Shown here one piece after another: positions 49,423 through 58,544 of a DNA stretch of 64,000 bases (position 1 is the stretch's first letter; the number at the start of each line of letters is the position of its first letter). The DNA comes from an uncultured Dorea sp. (lineage in GTDB: Bacteria > Bacillota > Clostridia > Lachnospirales > Lachnospiraceae): positions 62,001 to 126,000 of the forward strand of contig CAJTVU010000006.1 of assembly GCA_910580235.1 (NCBI GenBank), given 5' to 3'. Under the pieces are notes generated by a model. The model worked only from the letters and a program-made list of their open reading frames with translations. It had not been told where the DNA came from and did not search any database. The position numbers and the translations under genes were made by a program.

Positions 49423-51075
49423 ATGGATAAACAGAAAATTTTGATCGTGGATGATTCCGAGATGAATCGAGCCCTTTTAATAGATATTTTAGAGGATCAA
49501 TATGATGTTGTAGAAGCCGATAATGGGGTAGATGCGATTGCGCTCCTCTCAAAGCACAGAGAGGAATTCTCGCTCCTTCTTTTAGACATCATGATGCCTG
49601 AAATGGATGGATTTGAAGTCTTGGCCCACATAAATAAATATCACTGGAATTATACGCTTGCTGTCATCATGATCTCGGCTGACGATTCTCCTAAAAATAT
49701 AAAGCGTGCTTACGACATGGGAGCGTTCGATTATATCAGCCGCCCATTTGACTCGACGATCGTCCACCGCCGTATTTCAAATACGATGTTTTTATATGCC
49801 AGGCAGCGTCACCTGGAAAAGATTATTGTAAAACAATTTTACGAGCAGGAAAAGAACAATAAGCTGATGATCGCCATTCTTTCCCATCTGGTGGAGTTCC
49901 GTAACGGGGAGAGCCGTTTACATGTACTGCATGTGAATACCATTACAGAGCTTCTGTTAAAGAATCTGACCCAGCGGACCGACAGGTATTCTTTGTCCAA
50001 ATCGGATATTGATCTAATAAGCACCGCGTCATCCTTGCACGACATTGGAAAGATCTCGATCTCAGATGACATCTTGAATAAGCCCGGGCGTCTTACTGCG
50101 GAGGAGTTTGAAGTCATGAAAGGCCACTCTGCGATTGGGGCTCAGATATTGTCAGGGCTGCCGCTTGACCAGCAGGAGTCGCCGCTTGTCAAAGTGGCGT
50201 CTGAAATATGCCGATGGCATCACGAGCGGTATGACGGGAACGGATACCCGGATGGGCTAAAGGGAGAGGAGATCCCTATTTCTGCCCAGGTAGTCGCGCT
50301 GGCCGACGTATATGACGCGTTGACAAGCGACCGATGTTATAAGAAAGCATATTCTCATACGGAAGCATTGAAAATGATCTTAGAGGGGCAATGTGGAGCG
50401 TTTAATCCTGTTCTTCTGCAGTGCCTGCAGGAAATTGCAGGTACGCTTGAACGGGAGCTGACGGAGGCGTCCGGGGAAAAGACCGTAAGCATTCAGGATA
50501 TGAGAAATAAGATAGATTATGACAGATTGTTTTCCTATGAGAAGTATAGCTCTGTGTCCCGGAAGCAGCAGCATCTGCAATTATTATATATTGATTCGCT
50601 GACGGGCGTCTACAATCGGCGCTATTATGACGAGCATTTCCGAAGAGCAGAGGATACGGAAGCGATAGCTGTGATGGATGTAGATGATTTTAAGAAGATT
50701 AATGTCCATTACGGGCGCGATGCAGGCGATATCGTGCTACAGAGAGTTGTCCAGGCTGTTTTATCTTGTGTGCAGGAGACGGATTCTGTGATCCGCTATG
50801 GTGGTGATGAATTTGTGATTATATTTTACAGTATACCCGCAGATACATACGAGGAGAGATTGGAGAATATAAAGGATTGTATTAGCAGGATCGTGATAGA
50901 GGAATATCCTGACATGCAGGTGTCTGCGAGCATAGGAGGGGCTTATGGGACGGCAAAGACAAAGAAGCTATTTAAGATAGCGGATGGGATGATGTACGAA
51001 GCGAAGCTTACAAAAAATCAAGTGCTTATCCGTTTTCTGGATCGGGAGACGGACAATATGAAAGGAGGAAGATAG
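49423..51075 (+). CDS. response regulator with HD-GYP and GGDEF domains (550 aa)
   Basis: A three-part cyclic-di-GMP enzyme. The receiver domain (1-120) has phospho-acceptor Asp55 in LLLDIMMPEMDG. The HD-GYP phosphodiesterase (about 150-330) has SLHDIGKISI (His206-Asp207) and DGNGYPDGLKGEEIP (274-276). The C-terminal GGDEF cyclase (about 385-540) keeps the intact RYGGDEFVI motif (460-464). Both making and breaking of c-di-GMP are therefore possible, with the receiver choosing. It lies 2 bases before an HPt gene and in one operon with a hybrid kinase, its likely phosphate source. Confidence 0.95.
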   Translation: MDKQKILIVDDSEMNRALLIDILEDQYDVVEADNGVDAIALLSKHREEFSLLLLDIMMPEMDGFEVLAHINKYHWNYTLAVIMISADDSPKNIKRAYDMGAFDYISRPFDSTIVHRRISNTMFLYARQRHLEKIIVKQFYEQEKNNKLMIAILSHLVEFRNGESRLHVLHVNTITELLLKNLTQRTDRYSLSKSDIDLISTASSLHDIGKISISDDILNKPGRLTAEEFEVMKGHSAIGAQILSGLPLDQQESPLVKVASEICRWHHERYDGNGYPDGLKGEEIPISAQVVALADVYDALTSDRCYKKAYSHTEALKMILEGQCGAFNPVLLQCLQEIAGTLERELTEASGEKTVSIQDMRNKIDYDRLFSYEKYSSVSRKQQHLQLLYIDSLTGVYNRRYYDEHFRRAEDTEAIAVMDVDDFKKINVHYGRDAGDIVLQRVVQAVLSCVQETDSVIRYGGDEFVIIFYSIPADTYEERLENIKDCISRIVIEEYPDMQVSASIGGAYGTAKTKKLFKIADGMMYEAKLTKNQVLIRFLDRETDNMKGGR

Positions 51076-51077
51076 TT

Positions 51078-51440
51078 ATGGATTTAAGAGAATGCTATGT
51101 ATCTTTTGGCGGTGATTACGATGAGGTGCTGGGCAGATTACAGCGTGAGCAGACAGTCAGGAAATTCGTCGTTAAGTTTCTGGATGATAAAAGTTTTCGT
51201 ATGCTTGAAGAGTCGATCGGCAATGAGGATTACGACGAGGCGCTCCGGGCCGTCCACACGCTTAAGGGGATCTGCCAGAACCTTTCTTTTGTCAGGCTAT
51301 ATGAAAGCAGCAGCCTGATGACGAAAGCATTTAAGGAAGGGGAGCATAAAAATGCGGTTGCTATGATGCCGCAGCTGTCAGATATTTATCATCAAATGAT
51401 CCACACCATCCAGGAATATATCCAGTCTGAGGAGAAATAG
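51078..51440 (+). CDS. HPt domain phosphotransfer protein (120 aa)
   Basis: A single histidine-phosphotransfer helical bundle; the phospho-acceptor is His60 in RAVHTLKGICQNL. It sits between the response regulator and the hybrid kinase (2 and 4 bases to its neighbours), the classical arrangement for a relay from kinase receiver to HPt to the output receiver. AAAGGAGG precedes ATG 51078. Confidence 0.94.
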   Translation: MDLRECYVSFGGDYDEVLGRLQREQTVRKFVVKFLDDKSFRMLEESIGNEDYDEALRAVHTLKGICQNLSFVRLYESSSLMTKAFKEGEHKNAVAMMPQLSDIYHQMIHTIQEYIQSEEK

Positions 51441-51444
51441 CGTA

Positions 51445-54003
51445 ATGGATAGCAGTAAAAAAAAGGATTCCACAACCGTTTTTTTATTATACAGCTTTAT
51501 CAGTCTCCTGTTGTTTAGCATAATTGTCTTCGGTATTCTGGGGATTTATATGAACCGAAAGAGTAAAGAGACTATTTACAAAGTAGGAGAGATCTATGCG
51601 TCTGGGATGAATGAGCAGATGGCCAGGCATTTCGGGAATATTATCCAGCTACGGTTTGACCAGGTAGATGGGATTACTTCTGTGGTCTCGCCAGAAGGCT
51701 ATGACAGGCAGAGCCTGTACGAAGAGCTGATTTACAGGGCGCAGATCAGAGGGTTCGACTCTTTGGCGCTCTGTTCTGACCAGGGAGAGTTTGAAACGCT
51801 CTCCAGAGTGCCGATACATCCAGTGAACCCGGTGCCTTTTGTAGAGGCATTGAACAAGGGGGAGCAGAGGGTCGCCATGGGGGTCGACGACGAGGGAAGA
51901 GATCTTGTCTTGTTCGGCGTCCGGGGGAGCTATCCTATGAAGGACGGAGAGGAGAGCATTGGCCTTATAGCGGCTGTCCCGTTAGAGTATATCGCCGATT
52001 TTCTTTCCTTAGATACGGGGAACCAGCTGACGTACTACCATATTATCCGTCCCGACGGCAGTTTTGTGATCTGTAATCCTAACACCGAGCTGGAGGATTA
52101 TTTTGAAATGCTGCAGAAGGGGTATGACCCTGCAACAAATATAGAGTTTCCAGAGGGCTCTCTTGAGGAGTTCGGCGCTGCGTTAAGAGAAGATAAGGAG
52201 TATGCTACAGTACTTTCGGTAGATGGCGAAGGGCGGCAGGTGTATGGCACGCCTTTGCCTTACTCTGAGTGGCACCTGGTAGCTGTGATGCCTTACGGCA
52301 TATTGGATGAGGTTATAAACAATCTGAGCAGCCAGCGGATGCTTATGACATTACTGGCCTGCGTTTCTGTATTAGCTATGCTGACGGGGATCTTCTACCG
52401 ATATTTTGCGATGATGCGCCTGCAGCTGCAGGAGCTGGAGAAGGCTCGCCGGGAGGCGATCGGGGCGAATAGAGCGAAGAGTGAATTTCTGGCGAATATG
52501 AGCCACGACATCCGTACGCCGATGAATGCGATCGTAGGCATGACCGCGATCGCGACAGCTCATATGGATGACAGGAAGCAGGTACAGAACTGTCTGAGGA
52601 AGATTACATTGTCGAGTAAGCAGCTGCTGGGGCTGATTAATGATATTCTGGATATGTCCAAAATTGAGAGTGGTAAATTGACTTTGACGGCAGAGCAGAT
52701 TTCTTTGAAGGAAGTCGTCGAAGGCATCGTCAACATTATGCAGCCGCAAGTCCAGGCTAAAAAGCAGATTTTTGACATACACATTGAAGATGTGCGGACA
52801 GAGAATGTATGGTGCGACGGCGTGCGTCTGAACCAGATCTTGCTGAACCTTTTGTCCAATGCGACGAAGTACACGCAAGAAGGAGGATTTATACGCCTAT
52901 CTCTTTCCGAGGAGGAATCGCCAAAAGGAGAAAATTATGTTCGGATCCATATCAATGTCAAGGATAATGGGATCGGCATGTCGCCAGATTTTTTGAATAA
53001 AATATATGAATCTTACAGCCGTGAGGACGGAGCGAGAATACACAAGACAGAAGGCGTTGGCCTGGGAATGGCGATTACGAAGTATATTGTAGATACGATG
53101 GAAGGCACGATCGATGTGCAAAGCGAGCTGGGGAAAGGCACAGAGTTCCATATCGTGTTTGACTTTGAGAAAGTTGAAGTGATGGAAGAAGATATGATTC
53201 TCCCTGCCTGGAAGATGCTTGTTGTAGATGATGATGAATTATTGTGCAAAACGGCGATAGGCGCGCTAAAATCCATTGGAATACAGGCTGAATGGACATT
53301 GAGCGGCGAAAAGGCTATAGAATTAGTGAATCAGCATCGTAAAGCCAGGGACGATTATCAGATTATCCTGTTAGACTGGAAGCTGCCCGGCATGAATGGG
53401 ATCCAGGTCGCGAAAGAGATCCGGCGTAATCTGGGAGACGAGATACCGATCTTGCTGATCTCTGCATACGACTGGAGCGAATTTGAGACGGAGGCCCGTG
53501 AAGCAGGTATCAGCGGATTCATTTCCAAACCGCTATTTAAGTCAACGTTGTTTTATGGTCTGCGCCAATATATGAAAGACGGAACAGAAGAAGACGAGAC
53601 AGAAGGGCATGACATGGACCTAGCCGGACGCCATATCCTGCTTGCAGAGGATAATGAGCTCAACTGGGAAGTTGCGAGCGAGCTGTTGTCCGATCTGGGA
53701 TTGGAGCTGGAATGGGCGGAAGACGGACAGATATGTCTGGATAAGTTCCAGAAGTCTCCGGAAGGGTATTATGATGCGATCCTTATGGATCTGAGGATGC
53801 CAAATATGACAGGATATGAAGCTACAAAAGCGATTCGGGAACTGGATCGCCCGGATGCTTCATCTATCCCGATTATCGCCATGAGCGCGGACGCTTTTTC
53901 TGACGATATACAGCATTGCTATGAATGCGGCATGAACGCCCACACAGCAAAGCCTATCAATGTAGTAGAGCTGGCTCGCTTATTAAAAAAATACTTAATA
54001 TAA
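51445..54003 (+). CDS. hybrid sensor histidine kinase with two receiver domains (852 aa)
   Basis: Membrane helices at about 13-35 and 293-318 enclose an extracellular Cache-like sensor domain. The kinase core has ANMSHDIRTPMNAI with phospho-His354, the N box LNQILLNLLSNATKY near residue 465, and G boxes DNGIGMS and GVGLGMAI. Two receivers follow: residues about 590-715 (Asp644 in LLDWKLPGMNG) and 730-850 (Asp782 in LMDLRMPNMTG). Signal sensing outside should lead through the HPt protein to c-di-GMP output. The ligand is unknown. A dispersed palindrome follows. Confidence 0.95.
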   Translation: MDSSKKKDSTTVFLLYSFISLLLFSIIVFGILGIYMNRKSKETIYKVGEIYASGMNEQMARHFGNIIQLRFDQVDGITSVVSPEGYDRQSLYEELIYRAQIRGFDSLALCSDQGEFETLSRVPIHPVNPVPFVEALNKGEQRVAMGVDDEGRDLVLFGVRGSYPMKDGEESIGLIAAVPLEYIADFLSLDTGNQLTYYHIIRPDGSFVICNPNTELEDYFEMLQKGYDPATNIEFPEGSLEEFGAALREDKEYATVLSVDGEGRQVYGTPLPYSEWHLVAVMPYGILDEVINNLSSQRMLMTLLACVSVLAMLTGIFYRYFAMMRLQLQELEKARREAIGANRAKSEFLANMSHDIRTPMNAIVGMTAIATAHMDDRKQVQNCLRKITLSSKQLLGLINDILDMSKIESGKLTLTAEQISLKEVVEGIVNIMQPQVQAKKQIFDIHIEDVRTENVWCDGVRLNQILLNLLSNATKYTQEGGFIRLSLSEEESPKGENYVRIHINVKDNGIGMSPDFLNKIYESYSREDGARIHKTEGVGLGMAITKYIVDTMEGTIDVQSELGKGTEFHIVFDFEKVEVMEEDMILPAWKMLVVDDDELLCKTAIGALKSIGIQAEWTLSGEKAIELVNQHRKARDDYQIILLDWKLPGMNGIQVAKEIRRNLGDEIPILLISAYDWSEFETEAREAGISGFISKPLFKSTLFYGLRQYMKDGTEEDETEGHDMDLAGRHILLAEDNELNWEVASELLSDLGLELEWAEDGQICLDKFQKSPEGYYDAILMDLRMPNMTGYEATKAIRELDRPDASSIPIIAMSADAFSDDIQHCYECGMNAHTAKPINVVELARLLKKYLI

Positions 54004-54015
54004 GTAGAAAGAGTA

Positions 54016-54098
54016 AAAAGGGGACGTACACTTTGTGCAAAAGCGTACGTCCCCTTTTGTGAAATCGGGTGTCCCTTTTGGGAGAACAGAGTGTCCCC
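54016..54098. repeat. dispersed composite palindrome, copy C (hybrid kinase/ogt convergent junction)
   Basis: The inverted repeat 54016-54058 (arms starting AAAAGGGGACGTAC and ending GTACGTCCCCTTTT) is followed by GGGTGTCCC at 54067-54075 and GTGTCCCC at 54091-54098. Read on the minus strand it has the same order as copy A: two GGGACAC boxes, then the palindrome. It occupies the whole gap between convergent genes. Confidence 0.87.
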
Positions 54099-54099
54099 A

Positions 54100-54621
54100 T
54101 TATTTTTTAGGTACGAATAGTCCTTTCATATCTGCTTTTTCTAATTTGAGCAGCTGTATTTTTTTATCGATCCCTCCGGCGTATCCTGTGAGGCTTCCGT
54201 TTGTCCCTACCACTCTGTGGCATGGGATGATGATGGAGATGGGATTATGTGCTACAGCGTTTCCTGCTGCCTGCGCGGACATGTGGGGAAGCCCTTTTTG
54301 TTCCGCGATCTGGCTTGCGATCGCACTGTAAGTCGTGGTCTTTCCGTAAGGGATATTGAGCATGATCTCCCATACAGCCAGCCTGAAGGGCGTCGCCTCC
54401 AGGGAGAGGGGCGGGGCGGACCCGGGGGATTTCCCTTGAAAATACATGTCGAGCCAGTGTTTTGTATCATCAAAGATCGGCAAGTCTTTTTGCTCGTGCT
54501 CTTTTGGCAAGGTGGCGGCAAAATATTTCTGCCCGTCGAACCATAAGCCCGACAGCCCATTCTCATTGCCAGCCAGTGTTATGTCTCCCAGAGGGGAGGA
54601 ATAATTGTTCGTATAAGTCAT
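54100..54621 (-). CDS. ogt: methylated-DNA-protein-cysteine methyltransferase (173 aa)
   Basis: Repairs O6-alkylguanine by suicide transfer to its own cysteine. The active site is IIPCHRVVG near residue 134; the helix-turn-helix recognition region is FRLAVWEIMLNIPYGKTTTYSAIA with the arginine finger replaced by residues of QAAGNAVAHNP. It is a single-domain Ogt-type enzyme. A DNA glycosylase of the AlkA type lies 1 base upstream on the same strand, so the pair forms an alkylation-repair operon. Confidence 0.95.
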   Translation of the reverse strand: MTYTNNYSSPLGDITLAGNENGLSGLWFDGQKYFAATLPKEHEQKDLPIFDDTKHWLDMYFQGKSPGSAPPLSLEATPFRLAVWEIMLNIPYGKTTTYSAIASQIAEQKGLPHMSAQAAGNAVAHNPISIIIPCHRVVGTNGSLTGYAGGIDKKIQLLKLEKADMKGLFVPKK

Positions 54622-54622
54622 G

Positions 54623-55267
54623 CTATTTCTTCTCCTTCTTTGGCGCGTAGTCTTTCATTTCCGGTATCGCGCCGCCTGCGACTGCCCAGAGGTACAGGCT
54701 GGCGGTGCTGCAATAAGGGCTGAAGCGTCGACGGTATTTCTCGAATAGCCTGCGGTCGATACTGCGATGATGATACACCATCCGCAGCCCCCGTTGGATG
54801 GCCAGGTCGTCAAAGCTAAAGACGTTGGGGCGCTGCATGCAGAATAGCAGGATCATCTCTGCCGTCCATACGCCGATCCCTTTTAAGGACACGAGCTCTC
54901 TAATTACTTCTTCGTCTGTCCTGTCCTGGATTTTCTCTAAATCGAAAGCGCCATTTTTAACCTTTGCGGCGAAGTCTGACATGTAGCCCGCCTTTCGGTA
55001 GGAAATGCCGAAGGACTGAAGGCCGTCAGGCCCTTCCAAGAGAACTGTATCGGCGTTTACCGTTCCCATTCCATCAGTCATACGCTTCCATATGGTAGCC
55101 TGTGCTTTCGTAGAGATCTGCTGGCCGACGATATGGTGGATGACGGAGGAGAACAGATCCGTGTCGGCTGCTCGTTCAATATGCCCGACTTTATCAATGA
55201 TTTCTCCAAGCTTTTTATCCTTTTGCTTCAGATAATTTATTTCTTCCTCGCCATACTTGAAAAACAT
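54623..55267 (-). CDS. DNA-3-methyladenine glycosylase II family protein (HhH-GPD, 214 aa)
   Basis: Base-excision enzyme of the AlkA type without the N-terminal AlkA_N domain. The helix-hairpin-helix is LVSLKGIGVWTAEMILLFCM, followed by the catalytic Asp in FSFDDLAIQRGL (the GPD loop). VIHHIVGQQISTKAQATIW is also typical. ATG 55267 follows AAAGGAAAG; GTG 55285 has no ribosome site. It pairs with ogt for repair of alkylated DNA. Confidence 0.92.
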   Translation of the reverse strand: MFFKYGEEEINYLKQKDKKLGEIIDKVGHIERAADTDLFSSVIHHIVGQQISTKAQATIWKRMTDGMGTVNADTVLLEGPDGLQSFGISYRKAGYMSDFAAKVKNGAFDLEKIQDRTDEEVIRELVSLKGIGVWTAEMILLFCMQRPNVFSFDDLAIQRGLRMVYHHRSIDRRLFEKYRRRFSPYCSTASLYLWAVAGGAIPEMKDYAPKKEKK

Positions 55268-55409
55268 CGGTATCTTTCCTTTCACTGCTCGTATTCACCT
55301 TTATTGTACAGGCATTCTTGCAGCAATGCAAGTGCGGCGGCCCTATACCCCTGCTGATCAGATTAGATAGAAATCCTCTATAGCATTTGAGGCATATCAG
55401 GAAAAACAA

Positions 55410-55439
55410 TTGGAAAATTCGGGGAAGTTCCTTTATAAT
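55410..55439 (+). promoter_or_regulatory. promoter of the ynjBCD-like operon
   Basis: TTGGAA at 55410-55415 and TATAAT at 55434-55439 are 18 bases apart, 61 bases before the GTG start. Confidence 0.65.
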
Positions 55440-55499
55440 ATTATGTACTTGTAGAAAAGAACAAATGCAAATCAGGAATTACTTAAGGAGGAAAATATT

Positions 55500-56774
55500 G
55501 TGAAGAAAAGATTGTTAAGCCTCCTGCTTGGCGGTGTGCTGTTGCTCTCCCTGGCTGCGTGCAGCAATCAGGCTGGGAGCGGGGCGCAGGAGACGGGAGC
55601 GGAAGAAAGTACCGAGAATACGGCAAAAGATGCGGATGTGTCTGCCATGAGCTTTGACGAGATGAAAGAGGCAGCGAAAGGCACGGAAGTGACTTTTTAT
55701 GGATGGGGCGGCGATGAAGATCTGAACAAGTGGCTGGATGACGTATTTGCGCCGCAGATGAAAGAGAAGTACGACATCACCATGAACCGCGTGCCTATGG
55801 ACATTGACCAGGTACTTAGCCAGCTGGCCGGCGAGGTCCAGGCAGAGGAAGAGGATGGAAGTATTGATATGATCTGGATTAATGGTGAGAACTTCCAGTC
55901 AGCGAAGGAGAACGGCTTCTTGTACGGGCCGTTTACAGAAGCTCTTCCGAATTTCAATGATTACGTAGACGCAGAATCTGAAGATGTTACTATGGACTTT
56001 GCATATCCTATCGAAGGCTATGAGGCTCCTTATGGGAAAGCCCAGTTCGTCCTGTTCCATGACAGCGCAGTGACGCCGGAAGCGCCGAAAAGCGCGGAGG
56101 AGCTCCTGGAGTATTGCAAGACGTATAAAGGCAAAGTTACATATCCTGCATTGCCGGATTTCACGGGAAGCGCGTTCGTGCGGAACCTCATCTATGAAAT
56201 CTGCGGATATGAGCAGTTCATGGATATGGAGGCTGACAAGGAGACGGTGAAGGAGGCGATCGAGCCGGCGCTTGCATATATGAGGAGCTTGAATCCGTAT
56301 TTGTGGAATGAGGGGAAGACATTTCCGGATTCCTCTACAACGCTGGATAAGATGTTTGCAGACGGCGAGGTCGTATTTAATATGAGCTATGCTCCATATG
56401 GCGTTGCTACAGGGATAGCCAACGGGACTTACACCGCGACAACGCAGAGCTTCCAGTTTGAGAAAGGAACGCTTGGGAATACGAATTTTATGGCAGTTTC
56501 CAAGAACTCTGGCAATAAGGCCGGAGCTCTGGTGGCGATCAACGAGATGATCTCCCCGGAAATGCAGGCGAGCCGTTACGAAGTGCTTCGCACGCTTCCA
56601 GTCGTAGAGTATGAGAAGCTGGACGACGCGCAGAAGGAAGCATTTGACAGTGTAGAGATCGGCGAGGGAGTGATCCCGCAGGATGAGCTCCTGTCTAAGC
56701 GCCTTCCAGAGATGCCGGCAGAGCTGGTTCCGATCATTGAGGAGATATGGCAGGAAGAAGTTGTGGGGAAATAA
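55500..56774 (+). CDS. ABC transporter substrate-binding lipoprotein (YnjB-like, 424 aa)
   Basis: A lipoprotein signal (LLLGGVLLLSLAACSN) starts from GTG 55500 with AAGGAGG upstream. The mature protein is a type-2 periplasmic-binding fold of the YnjB/spermidine-putrescine-iron related group (VTFYGWGGDEDLNKWLDDVF, DMIWINGENFQSAKENGFLY, ANGTYTATTQSFQF). It should deliver its ligand to the two permeases and ATPase downstream. The ligand is unknown. A nucleoside hydrolase in the same operon hints at a nucleoside-like compound, but this is inference. Confidence 0.88.
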   Translation: MKKRLLSLLLGGVLLLSLAACSNQAGSGAQETGAEESTENTAKDADVSAMSFDEMKEAAKGTEVTFYGWGGDEDLNKWLDDVFAPQMKEKYDITMNRVPMDIDQVLSQLAGEVQAEEEDGSIDMIWINGENFQSAKENGFLYGPFTEALPNFNDYVDAESEDVTMDFAYPIEGYEAPYGKAQFVLFHDSAVTPEAPKSAEELLEYCKTYKGKVTYPALPDFTGSAFVRNLIYEICGYEQFMDMEADKETVKEAIEPALAYMRSLNPYLWNEGKTFPDSSTTLDKMFADGEVVFNMSYAPYGVATGIANGTYTATTQSFQFEKGTLGNTNFMAVSKNSGNKAGALVAINEMISPEMQASRYEVLRTLPVVEYEKLDDAQKEAFDSVEIGEGVIPQDELLSKRLPEMPAELVPIIEEIWQEEVVGK

Positions 56775-56775
56775 T

Positions 56776-57651
56776 ATGAAGAAGCTGACGCCTTATCTTT
56801 TGTCAGTTCCTCAGATTGTGTTAGGGATCATATTCCTGACAGGATTAATTACTGGAATCACCCAGAGCCTTGGGGTGATTCCGGTTTTTGGTTTGGAGGA
56901 AGTGACGTTTGATTATTATAAGGAAATATTTGCAAAGCCTGATATGCTCAGATCCGTACTCTACAGCCTCTATATCGCGTTTGTATCGGCAGGGATCTCT
57001 ACGGTGGCCGGAGTCCTGATCTGTATGGCGCTTGTGGCGGCGGGAAGGACGAAGGGGAAAATGATGCGGGTCGTGCAGATCCCTATCGTCGTGCCCCATG
57101 TAGTGGTGGCCATCTTTGTTATCAATATACTGTCGCAGAATGGCCTTCTGGCGCGGTTCGCCTATATGCTGGGGATTATAGGCGAGCAACAGGATTTCCC
57201 GATGCTCCTGTACGATCCGGGAGGGGCCGGCGTCATTTTTGCGTACTTGTGGAAAGAGATTCCTTTCATTATTTACTTTGTCATCGGGCTGATGGCAAGT
57301 ATTGACGGGAGGCTGGGCGAAGCGGCGGTGAACCTGGGAGCGGGGCGCCTCTCCTCGTTTTTTCGAGTGACGCTTCCTCTCTGTATGCCGTCTATATTAA
57401 GCGGATTTCTGATCATATTCGTGTTCGCCCTTGGAGCCTATGAGCTGCCGATGCTCTTGGGGGCGACTGTGCCTAAGGCGTTGCCGGTGCTGGCCTATAT
57501 CCAGTATACGCACCCGGATCTGAAGCATCGCCCTTATGCTATGGCGTTGAACGGGATTGTTATCGCGATCTCACTGTTGAGCGCTGTAATCTACTATATG
57601 CTGATAAAAAAGGGTAGCATGCTATTAAAAGAAAAGGAGTGGAGCGAATGA
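56776..57651 (+). CDS. ABC transporter permease 1 (YnjC-like, 291 aa)
   Basis: Six-helix inner-membrane component of the importer, with the coupling loop EAAVNLGAGRLSSFFRVTLPLCMPSI (EAA motif) near residue 200. It starts one base after the stop of the binding protein. The helices VPQIVLGIIFLTGLI and IVVPHVVVAIFVINIL are clear. It pairs with the second permease 34 bases downstream. Confidence 0.92.
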   Translation: MKKLTPYLLSVPQIVLGIIFLTGLITGITQSLGVIPVFGLEEVTFDYYKEIFAKPDMLRSVLYSLYIAFVSAGISTVAGVLICMALVAAGRTKGKMMRVVQIPIVVPHVVVAIFVINILSQNGLLARFAYMLGIIGEQQDFPMLLYDPGGAGVIFAYLWKEIPFIIYFVIGLMASIDGRLGEAAVNLGAGRLSSFFRVTLPLCMPSILSGFLIIFVFALGAYELPMLLGATVPKALPVLAYIQYTHPDLKHRPYAMALNGIVIAISLLSAVIYYMLIKKGSMLLKEKEWSE

Positions 57652-57685
57652 GGGGAAAGATAGAAAGTATGAGGAAAAAGATAGC

Positions 57686-58528
57686 ATGAAATGTATAAAA
57701 TGTCGAAAATATAAGAAAAATGGAAGAAATATAGGAATCAATATTGTAATAATGGCGCTTGTCCTTCTCATTGTGCTTCCAATGTTGAACCTGTTGATCT
57801 GGACGGTGACGGAGCGGTGGGCATGGCCGGATCTTCTCCCCCAGGTATATTCTGCCCGGGCGATAGAAGAGATTTTTGGCCGTAGAGGAGAGATGTTAAA
57901 GCTTTTTGGCTCTAGTGTCGTGATCTCGGCATCGGTAAGCGTGCTGTCGGTAGGCGTCGGCATGATGACTGCCCGCGCTCTTACATGCTGCAAGTTCCGG
58001 GGAAGGGATGCGCTGTATTTCCTCTCGCTCCTGCCATTTCTTGTGCCGGCGACTGTATTTGCTATGGGGATCCAGATCACATTTTTGAAATGGGGGCTTG
58101 GGAACAGCGTCGCAGGCGTCATCCTGGTGCATCTGATCTGTTCTCTCCCTTATGCAGTGCGGCTTCTTATGGACGGAATGAGAGCGGTGGGGACGAAGCT
58201 CGAAGAGCAGGCACAAGTGCTTGGCGCGGATCCTTTCCGGGCATTTTGCACAGTGACTCTGCCCCTTCTTACTCCAGTCATCCTCTCAGCCCTTAGCATG
58301 TCTTATATCGTGTCTTTTAGCCAGTATTTTCTTACGCTTCTTATTGGCGGCGGCACGGTCAAGACATTTACGATCGTCATGGTTCCTTATTTACAAAGCG
58401 ACAGCCGGAACATTGCCTGTGTGTATAGTACTGCGTTCCTGGCTGTCACCCTGCTTGTGTTCGGGGCGTTCGAATGGATGATCCGTTGCTGGAGCAAAGG
58501 AAATGTGGTAAAATATGACTTTGGATAG
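57686..58528 (+). CDS. ABC transporter permease 2 (YnjC-like, 280 aa)
   Basis: Second membrane subunit, with EEQAQVLGADPFRAFCTVTLPLLTPVI as the EAA loop (about residue 175). The first 12 residues (MKCIKCRKYKKNG) are unusual, and the ribosome site GAGGAAAAAG is 13 bases from ATG 57686, so the true start may be further in. Otherwise complete. Confidence 0.88.
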   Translation: MKCIKCRKYKKNGRNIGINIVIMALVLLIVLPMLNLLIWTVTERWAWPDLLPQVYSARAIEEIFGRRGEMLKLFGSSVVISASVSVLSVGVGMMTARALTCCKFRGRDALYFLSLLPFLVPATVFAMGIQITFLKWGLGNSVAGVILVHLICSLPYAVRLLMDGMRAVGTKLEEQAQVLGADPFRAFCTVTLPLLTPVILSALSMSYIVSFSQYFLTLLIGGGTVKTFTIVMVPYLQSDSRNIACVYSTAFLAVTLLVFGAFEWMIRCWSKGNVVKYDFG

Positions 58529-58544
58529 CAGAAGGGGAATTTTA

